64,000 nucleotides of DNA. Origin: Sporomusa silvacetica DSM 10669. Its GTDB lineage: Bacteria > Bacillota > Negativicutes > Sporomusales > Sporomusaceae. Numbering within the stretch: the first letter of the stretch is position 1; every line of letters begins with the position of its first letter. This document shows positions 52,017 to 60,446 of this stretch, one piece after another. The notes below the pieces were generated by a model. The model saw only the letters and a list, made by a program, of their open reading frames with translations. It was not told the DNA's origin and did not search any database. The DNA lies in the NCBI RefSeq assembly GCF_002257705.1, contig NZ_LSLK01000061.1, forward strand, positions 11,008 to 75,007, written 5' to 3'. The position numbers were made by a program, and so were the translations under genes.

Positions 52017-53039
52017 TCACGCACCGGTCCCAAAAGAGCAAGCTGGATACTGACAAACCTTACACTCAAGACATAAGCCGCCCATTCCAAGTTTCACAAT
52101 CATAGGTCTTGTGATAGTTTGGCCAGACAAAATCAACGGCAAGACAAGATCAAAAACAGTTGTTTTATGATACATTACACAGCCTGGCAATCCCAAAATC
52201 GGTACGTCTCCTAAATACGCCACCATTAGCATAGCTCCCGGCAATACAGGCGCACCATAGGTTACAATTTTAGCACCTGCTTTTCGAATCCCACTTGGGG
52301 TGACATCATCAGGGTCAACTGACATACCGCCAGTTGTCAATATAAGTTCAGCACCCTCAGCGATCAAAGTACTCACAGCTTGAGCTATTTTTTCTTCATC
52401 ATCGGAAACAAGGATTTGCTCAAATACATGACAGCCAAATCCTTCAACTTTTGCTTTTATAACCGGCCCAAACTTATCTCGAATACGTCCATGGTAAACC
52501 TCACTGCCTGTCGTTATAATGCCTACTTTATACGAGTGGAACGGTTTAACAGAAATAACCTCGTTTTGCTGAGTAATTTCTTCCACTATTTCTATTCTGG
52601 TTTCATCAACCAGTAAGGGGATAACCCGTACACCGGCAACCTTATCTCCTTTTTTTACAGGCCTGTTGTTATTTCTGGTTGCAACAATGATCTCTTCAAT
52701 CATATTAATTCGAGTCATCAGCTCTTCATTGATACCAAGCATTCCATCCTTTTCTGCTATAAGATTAACTTTGCCTTCAGCTGGTCCGGTCATGCTAATG
52801 CCTTGCCCTTTTACTGCGCGTGCAAGACGCAAGCCCGCATCATTTTCATGCAGAAACCCTTCTTTAAGTTCCCATACATAGAGATGTTCTTTTCCCAGCT
52901 TCAAAAGTTTCGGTATATCTTCTTCAATAATGATGTGCCCTTTTTTAAATGCTTGTCCTTTAAATTCGCCAGGCACTATTTTGGTAATATCATGACATAG
53001 CACATTGCCTATTGCTTCTTCCACTCTGACTATCTTCAT
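52017..53039 (-). CDS. Molybdopterin-binding protein (MoeA/MogA-related)
   Basis: 340 aa. Contains a MoCF_biosynth domain at about 165-300 (VGIITTGSEVYHGRIRDKFG, ILTTGGMSVDPDDVTPSGI, GAPVLPGAMLMVAYLGDVPILGLPGCVMYHKTT). N-terminal ~150 residues are specific to a Firmicute group; the C-terminus has four cysteines (LECKVCQYPACSF with GGLC before), probably a metal site. It is close to the molybdopterin-binding proteins often linked to formate dehydrogenase or moeA genes. Exact step unknown. 22 bp before moeA. Confidence 0.8.
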   Translation of the reverse strand: MKIVRVEEAIGNVLCHDITKIVPGEFKGQAFKKGHIIIEEDIPKLLKLGKEHLYVWELKEGFLHENDAGLRLARAVKGQGISMTGPAEGKVNLIAEKDGMLGINEELMTRINMIEEIIVATRNNNRPVKKGDKVAGVRVIPLLVDETRIEIVEEITQQNEVISVKPFHSYKVGIITTGSEVYHGRIRDKFGPVIKAKVEGFGCHVFEQILVSDDEEKIAQAVSTLIAEGAELILTTGGMSVDPDDVTPSGIRKAGAKIVTYGAPVLPGAMLMVAYLGDVPILGLPGCVMYHKTTVFDLVLPLILSGQTITRPMIVKLGMGGLCLECKVCQYPACSFGTGA

Positions 53040-53072
53040 AGAATTTTCCCCTCTCGGTTTGTACTAAGTAAT

Positions 53073-53349
53073 TTAACCGATCATTTCTATTTTGTCGCCA
53101 ACTTTTATCCATCCAGGAGAAAGCACTTTAGCAAAAATGCCTTCTCTGGGCATAACGCAGTCTCCTGTCTTTTCCCTGATGACACATCCCTTGTTACATT
53201 TTTTGATACCGTCACTCTTTATTGCCTGCAAGTAGCTGGTTGCAGGCGAACAATTGCCTGTGATGTATAGCGACGCGTACAGTATCATTTTTTTCACTGA
53301 CATCCACCATACGAGCGTACCCATCATTATTGAAGTGAGTAACTTCCAT
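53073..53349 (-). pseudogene. moaC-MOSC fusion pseudogene
   Basis: The frame from ATG 53349 (RBS AGGGGGAT) reads MEVTHFNNDGYARMVDVSEK, the MoaC N-terminus, as far as TVRVAI. A frameshift near 53260 moves the rest, TG..SPAT..LQAIKSDGIKK, into another frame that still looks like MoaC. At IKK it runs into CNKGCVIREKTGDCVMPREG and IFAKVLSPGWIKVGDK, the C-terminal half of a MOSC-domain protein. The join can be explained by deletion across shared GIKK/IGKK coding sequence. Neither domain is complete (about 45 of ~155 MoaC residues). Confidence 0.75.
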
Positions 53350-53417
53350 TGCTATCCCCCTATTTGGTACATCTTACGTTTATTGTCTGCACCCCAACCT
53401 TCATCCATATGATGACG

Positions 53418-54332
53418 TTACGGCTTCTCCCTGATTGCCTTACTAAAGATGTCTGCCAATGTTTCGTTGCTGGCATGGTTTTGCAAAGCCAACCTTAAAT
53501 TAAACTCCTCTTTGGCGAACAAACAACTCCGGAGTTTACCGTCGGCTGTCATGCGAATCCGGTTGCATTCACCGCAAAAATGATCACTCATCGCACTTAT
53601 AAAGCCAACTGTCCCCATTCCACCGCGTATCTGGTAAGATTTAGCCGGCCCATTTCCTTGTATTACTGCACCTTTATACAATTCATATTTATGCTCAATT
53701 ATTTCTCTAATCTCGCTTACCGTTACTACCCGATCTGTTTTATAAAAGGGTAAATTTCCTACAGGCATAAATTCGATAAAGCGCACATGCAACAGCATTT
53801 TTTTAGCTAATTCAACAAAAGCCAGTATTTCATGGTCATTAATGCCTTTCATAACCACAGTATTAATTTTTATTGGTGCCATGCCCATCTCCATTGCTTT
53901 TGTAATGGAACGAACCACATCACTCAGATTACCGCGACTGGTAATATATCTAAACCTGTCTGCCTCCAGACTGTCCAAGCTAAAATTAACTCTCGTTAGA
54001 CCGGCTGCGCTTAGTTCCTCCGCCATGTCAGCAAACAACATTCCGTTTGTCGTAATAGCTATATCGCAGATCTGCGGAATCTTGGCAATTTCAGCAATAA
54101 GCTTAGTAATATTTTTACGAACTAGTGGCTCGCCGCCAGTTAACCGCACCTTACGAATGCCCACGCAGGCAGCTACGCGAACTAGACCAACGATCTCTCC
54201 CAATGTCAAGATATTGGCATGACTACTATCTTCTATGCCTTCTTCCGCCATGCAATACTTACAGCGGAGATTACACTTATCTGTAACAGAAACACGTAAA
54301 TAATCAATGTTTCTATCATAATTATCAAACAC
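53418..54332 (-). CDS. moaA: GTP 3',8-cyclase MoaA
   Basis: 304 aa. Radical-SAM motif CNLRCKYCMAEEGIE (Cys at about 17, 21 and 24), GGEPLVRKNI, and the second 4Fe-4S cluster FCGECNRIRMTADGKLRSCLF near the C-terminus. It lacks part of the last ~20 residues usual in the family, including the terminal GG; activity is likely but the short tail is worth noting. First gene of the molybdenum-cofactor operon, with a riboswitch-like leader upstream. moaC of this operon is broken (53073-53349). Confidence 0.88.
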   Translation of the reverse strand: MFDNYDRNIDYLRVSVTDKCNLRCKYCMAEEGIEDSSHANILTLGEIVGLVRVAACVGIRKVRLTGGEPLVRKNITKLIAEIAKIPQICDIAITTNGMLFADMAEELSAAGLTRVNFSLDSLEADRFRYITSRGNLSDVVRSITKAMEMGMAPIKINTVVMKGINDHEILAFVELAKKMLLHVRFIEFMPVGNLPFYKTDRVVTVSEIREIIEHKYELYKGAVIQGNGPAKSYQIRGGMGTVGFISAMSDHFCGECNRIRMTADGKLRSCLFAKEEFNLRLALQNHASNETLADIFSKAIREKP

Positions 54333-54371
54333 AGCTCATCCACTCCCTTCGATATATTGAAAGCAATTTAG

Positions 54372-54413
54372 TAAAAAGACAAACTTCTGCCAAAAGCGCA
54401 CAGAAGTTTGTCT
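54372..54413 (-). terminator. Leader terminator upstream of moaA
   Basis: 12-bp perfect stem GACAAACTTCTG/CAGAAGTTTGTC (54379-54390, 54402-54413) followed on the minus strand by TTTTTAC, 40 bp before the moaA start. It probably ends transcription when the upstream RNA senses cofactor. Confidence 0.8.
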
Positions 54414-54414
54414 A

Positions 54415-54540
54415 CAACTTACGAAGCGCCTCCTTTCCAATAGTGGAGGTAGTGAAATTTCTTTCACTGCCCTGTGAACATAAGTTCAGGCTACCAGACC
54501 ATTGATAACGTTAGGTCATGCAGCTCGGAGTGCAATTTCT
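54415..54540 (-). ncRNA. Candidate Moco (or Tuco) riboswitch aptamer
   Basis: Minus-strand RNA includes CACTCCGAGCTGCATGACC (54514-54532), GGGCAGTGAAA...TTTCACTACC (a strong internal stem) and GGAAAGGAGGCGCTTCGTAAG (54419-54439). These resemble the CCGAGC and GGCGCNTCCG-like elements I associate with the Moco RNA motif upstream of moaA genes. I could not run a covariance search. Context (moaA, terminator) supports it. Confidence 0.5.
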
Positions 54541-54685
54541 ATTCAGTTTGGAGTAGATTTAATAATAATTTAGTGGAACCCATGGAACCTCTTGGTGTTG
54601 AGGATAATATCATTCCATGCCTGACGAAAATGGCTGGGAATGAACTAAAGGGTCTCTAGATAGTACGTTACAGCCCTGCACGCAC

Positions 54686-55537
54686 TTAATTGAGCTTTCT
54701 TTCCGGCAGAGTAAAGCCTCGTCCCATAACCTCTGCCGCATCCTGAATTGTCATAAATGCATATGGATCAACGTCTTGAACTATTTGCTTAATCTTTGCT
54801 ACTTGCGTAAGTCTGACAACTACGAATAATACCTTTTTCTCCTTGCGTGTAAAGGCTCCCGTTGCTTGCAGTACAGTAACTCCCCTTCCTATTTCCTCCA
54901 AAATGGCTTGAACAATTTCGTCATTATTATATGAAACAATATGGATAGCTTTTTTTCGGTTGAATCCTTCCACCACTCTATCTGTGATGGTTGCACTTAC
55001 GTACATAGCTATAAGTGTTATCATCGCTAATTTGAGGCCAAACATGGTTGCACCAATAAGGGTAATTACACAATTAATCCCGAATGAGGCAATCCCAAGA
55101 TTAAACGAATAGTATTTCTTTATAATGGCAGCCATAATATCAAGTCCCCCTGCACTCCCGCGTGCCCGGAAAATGCATCCAGACCCCAGCCCGGTTATAA
55201 TACCACCTGCTATTGCTGAGATTATTGGGTCATCGATTAAATTATAGTTGACAAGGAATTTTGTCGCTTCTACGGCAAAGGACATCATAGTGGCCCCGTA
55301 TATAGTTCCGATAGTATACGTTGTGCCAAGTATTCGATAAGCTGCATATATAAGAGGAAGATTCATTACGAAGATTTGCAATCCGATTGGCCATCCAAAC
55401 AAGTAGTAAAAAATAATCGCTATCCCACTAATTCCTGCACTTAATAAATGGTGTGGAACAAGAAAGCCGTTGATCGCAATACTGATCAACAAGCAGCCAA
55501 AGGCAACCAATACATATTGATAGATTGTACGAAGCAT
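54686..55537 (-). CDS. YitT-family membrane protein, copy 1
   Basis: 283 aa. Five or six hydrophobic segments in the YitT_membrane domain (about 1-190: INGFLVPHHLLSAGISGIAI, GGIITGLGSGCIFRARGSAGGLDIMAAIIKKYY) and a C-terminal DUF2179 domain (about 195-280, IVSYNNDEIVQAILEEIGRGVTVLQATGAFT). Transport function of the family is unproven. RBS GGAGGATT. Preceded by a promoter and an attenuator-like leader shared with the MFS gene at 58759-60000. Confidence 0.88.
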   Translation of the reverse strand: MLRTIYQYVLVAFGCLLISIAINGFLVPHHLLSAGISGIAIIFYYLFGWPIGLQIFVMNLPLIYAAYRILGTTYTIGTIYGATMMSFAVEATKFLVNYNLIDDPIISAIAGGIITGLGSGCIFRARGSAGGLDIMAAIIKKYYSFNLGIASFGINCVITLIGATMFGLKLAMITLIAMYVSATITDRVVEGFNRKKAIHIVSYNNDEIVQAILEEIGRGVTVLQATGAFTRKEKKVLFVVVRLTQVAKIKQIVQDVDPYAFMTIQDAAEVMGRGFTLPERKLN

Positions 55538-55590
55538 ATAATCCTCCAGTGATGATAGTCAAGTAGAATGTATTTGCGTAGTAATAAAAA

Positions 55591-55729
55591 AAGCCTAGCT
55601 CATAGAAAGCAACAAATAATTGTTACTTTCTAAAGAGCTAGGCTTGCCTACTATATACCAGATCTTTGTTCTGATATCATACCCAAGCTACTCACGGTAT
55701 GTTTATAAAAATTAAGACTTATATCATAT
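55591..55729 (-). ncRNA. Leader A: attenuator upstream of yitT1
   Basis: Minus-strand RNA from about 55723. It holds hairpin CATACC/GGTATG around GTGAGTAGCTTG, hairpin CAGA/TCTG, then GCAAGCCTAGCTC. The terminator pairs AAGCCTAGCTC (55635-55645) with GAGCTAGGCTT (55591-55601) over a 10-bp inner stem and ends in TTTTTTT. GAGTAGCTTG (55684-55693) can pair instead with CAAGCCTAGCTC (two single-base bulges), forming an antiterminator. Leader B at 60108 has the same parts with changed sequence and kept pairing. I do not recognise the class. Confidence 0.7.
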
Positions 55730-55758
55730 AGTATAATTGATAATTTTGATTTCTTCAA
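55730..55758 (-). promoter_or_regulatory. Promoter of yitT1
   Basis: Minus strand -35 TTGAAG (55753-55758), 17-bp spacer, -10 TATACT (55730-55735). It lies directly beyond the stop of the chemoreceptor gene. Confidence 0.75.
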
Positions 55759-55795
55759 TACTTTTTTCGGTTCTTTACCAATTATATTCGGTGCC

Positions 55796-57838
55796 TTAAA
55801 GTTGAAACTTGCTGATCGCTTCTTGTAACTCAGTGGCCATTTTTGCCAATGCCTGGCTGGATGATGCGATCTCCTGCATCGATGCCGACTGTTCCTCGGT
55901 TGCGGCTGAGACCGTCTGCGTTTCAGTCGAATTTTCCTTACTCACTTTGTCGATTTCGTAAATGGCAGCTACCAGCGTCTGGCTACCTGAAGTCACTTTG
56001 TTAATCGCCGCGGAAATGTCCTTGATCTGGTTAGATATTTGAATGATAGAATCAACGATTTTCTCGAAAGCTTCACCTGCGGAGTTGACTACCATTAATC
56101 CGGCTTTAACCCCTTCGTAACCCGCCTGGGTTGTGGCAACAGCCTGCTCCATGTTGGTCTGGTTCTTTTGAATAAGAGCCCTGATCTGTTGGGCGGCCTG
56201 GTCGGACCCTTCTGCCAATTTCCTGACTTCTTCCGCTACTACCGCGAAGCCTCGCCCGTGCTCACCTGCCCGGGCCGCCTCAATGGCAGCGTTGAGCGCT
56301 AGCAGGTTGGTCTGCCCGGCGATAGTTGAGATTAAAGTAACAATTTCGCTGATCTCTCTAGATCCCTGCGCCAGTTCGACAATAGCATTCTGCACAGCTT
56401 CCGATCCTTGACCGATCTGATTCATCTGGCTAATTGCCTGTTCCACCGTCTGCCTGCCTTGTTCCGCTTCCCCTGCAGTATCTCCTGTGATTTTAGATAC
56501 ATCTCGGGCGGTAGTCGAAATTTGTTTCGTGCTTTCTAACATCTGTTCGGCAATTATACTGACGTGCGTCGCTGAAGCCGCCTGCCTTTCCGTACCTGCG
56601 GCAATTTCCGTGATTGAAGCAGCCACTTGATTAGCGGCATCAGCGCATTGCTGAGCACCTGCAGTCAATTCCTCGCTCGAAGCAGCAAGCTGATCAGCTT
56701 GAGAATGTACTTGACTCACAAGCCCCCGAAGGTTTTGATTCATCTGAACCATGCTGCCAGACAACATGCCAAATTCACTATTATCTGTAATTGTTTTTTC
56801 AACTTTTTGCAGGTTACCTGCCGCAATGTCTTGGGCAATTTGCGCGATACGTATTATCGGCCGCACGAAGAAACTACTGACCCAGAAGGTAAGTGCGAGA
56901 GCCAAAAACAGGCACAGACCTGACAAGCCAAGCATGACACGCGATAAAATTGCCGCTTCGCTGGCAGCATCTTCTTTTGTAGTTGACATAAATAATACCC
57001 ATCGCTGATTGCCTGGTAGATCGACCACAGTCAGAGAACCACTCTGGACAGCTCCGGTCGACGCTTTAAATTCGAAACGGGTACGAATATTTTTTTCAAT
57101 TGTTTCTTTAAAAGCGGAAAGTAGTATTGGGTCTAATTTCACGTCAGGGCCAAGCTTTTGCTGTAATTCGCCTGAAATTTCGCCTGTTGCTAAGTTCATT
57201 CCACCCACTAATTCCGGTCTGGTCGGATGTGCCATATAAATGCCGGTATCACTAAGAAGAGCACCATAACCCTGCTGCTTGTACTTAATGTCTTGAATAA
57301 TCGGCGTCAGTTTATCCAACGGAATAGAGGTAAAAAGAACCCCCACCAATTGCCCGTTCCGCATTACCGGCGTGCAGAGTGCAACCGACATCTGCTGACT
57401 TACACGGGACAAAAAAACTTTTGAAACGTAGGGCTTCTTAGTATTGACGACTGTTTGGAAATATTCTCGCGAACCAAGGTTCATTGCGACCCCGTCATTA
57501 TTAAAAGACGAGCCATCCAAAGAAATAAATACCAAATCTTCAAAGATTTTTACGCGCGTTCTTATTTCCTTCATATAAGACATAATCTGCTCTCTATCGC
57601 CGCTTTGCAACTGCTGCGTGCTGGCGACTTCGTCCAATCGAGCCATCATGATCTCAATTTCACTTTTAACTTGGACGGCGGCTCTGGCTGCAATCGCCTG
57701 TTCTGTTTGATCCAGGCTTTGATCTAAGAATTGTGTGGCAAAGTAATAGCTGCCCCCAGAAACTACAAGAAGTGTGCTGACTACAAGTCCGGCAATAATC
57801 AACATTAAGCGAAGCCGAATGCTTTGTATAAAATTCAT
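55796..57838 (-). CDS. Methyl-accepting chemotaxis protein, dCache type
   Basis: 680 aa. TM1 (about 10-32), extracellular double-Cache ligand domain (about 33-285, with DLVFISLDGSSFNNDG and GVLFTSIPLDKLTPII), TM2 (about 290-315), HAMP (about 316-370), and a long signalling domain with hairpin tip AGQTNLLALNAAIEAARAGE (about 518-537). Class suggests sensing of an amino or organic acid. It sits between the two yitT genes. Ends just before the yitT1 promoter. Confidence 0.92.
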   Translation of the reverse strand: MNFIQSIRLRLMLIIAGLVVSTLLVVSGGSYYFATQFLDQSLDQTEQAIAARAAVQVKSEIEIMMARLDEVASTQQLQSGDREQIMSYMKEIRTRVKIFEDLVFISLDGSSFNNDGVAMNLGSREYFQTVVNTKKPYVSKVFLSRVSQQMSVALCTPVMRNGQLVGVLFTSIPLDKLTPIIQDIKYKQQGYGALLSDTGIYMAHPTRPELVGGMNLATGEISGELQQKLGPDVKLDPILLSAFKETIEKNIRTRFEFKASTGAVQSGSLTVVDLPGNQRWVLFMSTTKEDAASEAAILSRVMLGLSGLCLFLALALTFWVSSFFVRPIIRIAQIAQDIAAGNLQKVEKTITDNSEFGMLSGSMVQMNQNLRGLVSQVHSQADQLAASSEELTAGAQQCADAANQVAASITEIAAGTERQAASATHVSIIAEQMLESTKQISTTARDVSKITGDTAGEAEQGRQTVEQAISQMNQIGQGSEAVQNAIVELAQGSREISEIVTLISTIAGQTNLLALNAAIEAARAGEHGRGFAVVAEEVRKLAEGSDQAAQQIRALIQKNQTNMEQAVATTQAGYEGVKAGLMVVNSAGEAFEKIVDSIIQISNQIKDISAAINKVTSGSQTLVAAIYEIDKVSKENSTETQTVSAATEEQSASMQEIASSSQALAKMATELQEAISKFQL

Positions 57839-57917
57839 TTTTTCTCCTTCTACTGCCTAGATTTTCAAAATCAATATACTTTTTACTTAAAAGCACTAAC
57901 TGATAGGTTAAATTAAT

Positions 57918-58712
57918 TCAATTCATCCACGCAAATCCTTCACTCAATTGAGCTTTTTTCCCGGCAGGGTAAAGCCTCTCCCCCATAACTTCTGCCGCAT
58001 CCTGAATTGTCATGAATGCATATGGATCCACTTCCTGAACCAATTGTTTAATCTTTGCTATTTGCGAAAGTCTGACGACTACGAATAGTACCTTTTTTTC
58101 TTTGAGCGTAAAGGCACCTGTTGCCTGCAGGACGGTCACTCCCCGCCCTATTTCCTTTAAAATAGCCTGAACAATTTCGTCATTATTATAGGAAACAATA
58201 TGAATAGCTTTTTTCCAGTTTAACCCTTCCACCACTCTATCGGTGATGGCGGCATTCACTGCGATCAGCGTTAACATCGCTAATTTGAGTCCAAACAGGG
58301 TTGTAGCTATAAGTGTAATTACACAATTAACTCCGAATGATGCAACCCCAAGATTGAAGGAATAGTACTTTTTTATAATGCCTGCCACAATATCCAGCCC
58401 CCCGGCACTCCCGCCCACCCGGAAAATACAGCCTGCTCCGATTCCGGCTACAACCCCGCCTGTTATTGATGAAATTATGGGGTCGTCAATCAAATTATAT
58501 TTTGCCAGGAATTTTGTCGCATCCACAGCCAGGGAAAGCATAATGGCCCCATAGATAGTCCCGATCGCGTATGCTGTACCAAGTATTCGATAAGCAACAT
58601 AGATCAAAGGCAGATTTATGACGAAGATTTGCAGCCCAATAGGCCAGGCAAATAAATAGTAAAAGATAATCGCGATTCCGCTAGTGCCTGCGCTTAATAG
58701 ATGGTGTGGCAC
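57918..58712 (-). CDS. YitT-family membrane protein, copy 2 (damaged N-terminus)
   Basis: 264 aa from a GTG at 58712. About 80% similar to copy 1 from VPHHLLSAG onward, with DUF2179 kept; an in-frame extension of the C-terminus (KKAQLSEGFAWMN) follows. Upstream the sequence still matches copy 1 (GGCTGCTTATTGAT), but one base is missing, which shifts the frame, and the first ~12 codons are lost. The gene therefore lacks TM1 start or is a young pseudogene. Confidence 0.7.
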   Translation of the reverse strand: MPHHLLSAGTSGIAIIFYYLFAWPIGLQIFVINLPLIYVAYRILGTAYAIGTIYGAIMLSLAVDATKFLAKYNLIDDPIISSITGGVVAGIGAGCIFRVGGSAGGLDIVAGIIKKYYSFNLGVASFGVNCVITLIATTLFGLKLAMLTLIAVNAAITDRVVEGLNWKKAIHIVSYNNDEIVQAILKEIGRGVTVLQATGAFTLKEKKVLFVVVRLSQIAKIKQLVQEVDPYAFMTIQDAAEVMGERLYPAGKKAQLSEGFAWMN

Positions 58713-58758
58713 AAGAAAGCCATTGATCGCAATACTATCAATAAGCAGCCACAGGCAA

Positions 58759-60000
58759 TTATAGATTCTTCATTGGATAACAGGTTCCTAGCCGTTTCCT
58801 TTTTGATACGGACTTTGCGAAGAATGTTAACAATATGCCTGCCAAATTAAGCATAGCGGCAATGATAAAGGCTTGTGTATAACTGTCTGTGGCTTCTCTC
58901 ATAACAGCCGCTAACCGTGGTCCAATAAAAGCCCCCGCTCCAACCATGAGAAACATGAGTCCAAAATTTACAGCTAAATATTTCGCACCAAATAAATCCG
59001 CAAGTAAAGGTGCCATAATGGCCAAAAATCCACCGTAACATAAGCCCACCAGCATTACCATGCTGGCAAAAGCAAAATAGCTTGTGGCTTGTGTCAGTCC
59101 AAGCATAGCCGCTGCCAGAATAATAAGCTGGATAAATATAACAGGAAAGCGGCCTAATATATCCGATATCCAACCCCAGCAAAGCCTTCCCGCTGTATTG
59201 GCAATCGCTAGTAAACCGACAATACCCGCTGCAAATTGCGGTGATACGTTAACGACATCCTGCGCAATAAGCGACACCTGACCAAAGAGCATCATCCCGG
59301 AGGTTGTTACCGCCAAAAAGATGCCGGCTAGTAAATAAAATAAAGGTTTTTTAAGCATTTCAGTCCAATTTATGTCCGAGGTCCCGCCATCTTGAGCTGC
59401 AGATGCCGATTCGGCCATTGCCCGTGGGCGATAGCCTTGAGGAGCTGCCTCGATTAATAAAGAAGCAAGAACAATTATCATCATAAAAGCGATCCCAAGA
59501 TACTTAAATGTCGATAGAAGCCCAACTCTTTCAATCATCATTACGGCCACTGGCGCCCAAGCCACTGCCCCCAGACTAGCACCTCCCGTAAGCAATCCGG
59601 AAGCCAAGCCCCGCTTATCGGGAAAAAACTTGATAATATTACTGATTGTTCCAGCCGGATACACTAAAGACAGGCCAAAACCGGCCATGGCAGAAAAAAC
59701 ATATAGCTCAGTAAGTGTTACAGTATAGCCAAGGCCAATAAGCCCACTGCCAAACGCGACACCGCCGGTCAGTATGATTATCCGGGGTTGTATATGTTCT
59801 TGCAGCTTGCCTGCAAGAAAAGGCAGAAAAGAACCTAGAACAAGCATCAGGGTAAACGAAAGTGAGACATCAGCAACCGACCACTGAAACTGATTAACGA
59901 TTGGCTTTATAAAGACACTCCATGCATACACGATACCGGCACAGCCATTACAAATAAAGCAGAGAACGAGAAATAACCATCTTTTGGAATCATAATTCAT
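58759..60000 (-). CDS. MFS transporter, OFA (oxalate:formate antiporter-like) family
   Basis: 413 aa, 12 hydrophobic segments. N-terminus with NGCAGIVYAWSVFIKPIVNQFQW and AGFGLSLVYPAGTISNIIKFFPDKRGLASGLLTGGASLGAVAWAP, typical of OFA-family carriers for dicarboxylates or monocarboxylates. Substrate not assignable. Its last codons (MKNL-stop) coincide with the eroded start of yitT2 (ATG AAG AAT CTA TAA), so the C-terminal tail may be new. It carries leader B upstream. Confidence 0.88.
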   Translation of the reverse strand: MNYDSKRWLFLVLCFICNGCAGIVYAWSVFIKPIVNQFQWSVADVSLSFTLMLVLGSFLPFLAGKLQEHIQPRIIILTGGVAFGSGLIGLGYTVTLTELYVFSAMAGFGLSLVYPAGTISNIIKFFPDKRGLASGLLTGGASLGAVAWAPVAVMMIERVGLLSTFKYLGIAFMMIIVLASLLIEAAPQGYRPRAMAESASAAQDGGTSDINWTEMLKKPLFYLLAGIFLAVTTSGMMLFGQVSLIAQDVVNVSPQFAAGIVGLLAIANTAGRLCWGWISDILGRFPVIFIQLIILAAAMLGLTQATSYFAFASMVMLVGLCYGGFLAIMAPLLADLFGAKYLAVNFGLMFLMVGAGAFIGPRLAAVMREATDSYTQAFIIAAMLNLAGILLTFFAKSVSKRKRLGTCYPMKNL

Positions 60001-60107
60001 TAGATTGGCCCTCCCTTAATTAATAGAAACAATGAGAATACCCGCTCCTCTCTCTTGTATTTCTCCCGTAGTGGCTTACTGCACAGCAATAAACTATGAA
60101 ACATAAA

Positions 60108-60248
60108 AAGCCTAGCTCATAGAAAGCAACAAATTATTGTTGCTTTCTAAAGAGCTAGGCTTGCTTACTATATACCAGAAGTTTTTATTCTGTTATCATA
60201 ATCAAGCTACTCATAATATGCTTAAAAAATTTAATATCTTTTACATTT
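60108..60248 (-). ncRNA. Leader B: attenuator upstream of the OFA transporter
   Basis: Same layout as leader A. Terminator AAGCCTAGCTC (60152-60162) with GAGCTAGGCTT (60108-60118) with a CAACAATAATTTGTTG inner stem, ending TTTTTATG. Antiterminator strand GAGTAGCTTG at 60203-60212. The inner stem of the terminator differs from A at one base pair (AGTAAC to AGCAAC) and the upstream hairpins differ in sequence while pairing is mostly kept. About 100 nt of non-conserved DNA separate it from the gene. Confidence 0.7.
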
Positions 60249-60277
60249 ATTATAATTGATTGTTTTGATTTCTTCAA
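60249..60277 (-). promoter_or_regulatory. Promoter of the OFA transporter operon
   Basis: Minus strand -35 TTGAAG (60272-60277), 17-bp spacer, -10 TATAAT (60249-60254), same -35 and spacing as the yitT1 promoter. Confidence 0.75.
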
Positions 60278-60446
60278 TATCTTTCCTGCTCTTTATGTTT
60301 TCCGTTTTTTAAAATCATGCCATATGATAATTAGCATCTGAACTCTTTCAGACTGACGCTACACTGATCTGGTGGTAGCTTACACAAAGAATCTACCCCC
60401 ACCAGGCGGGGGCAGATTAACGCTCGGGGCATATTCGGTACATTAT

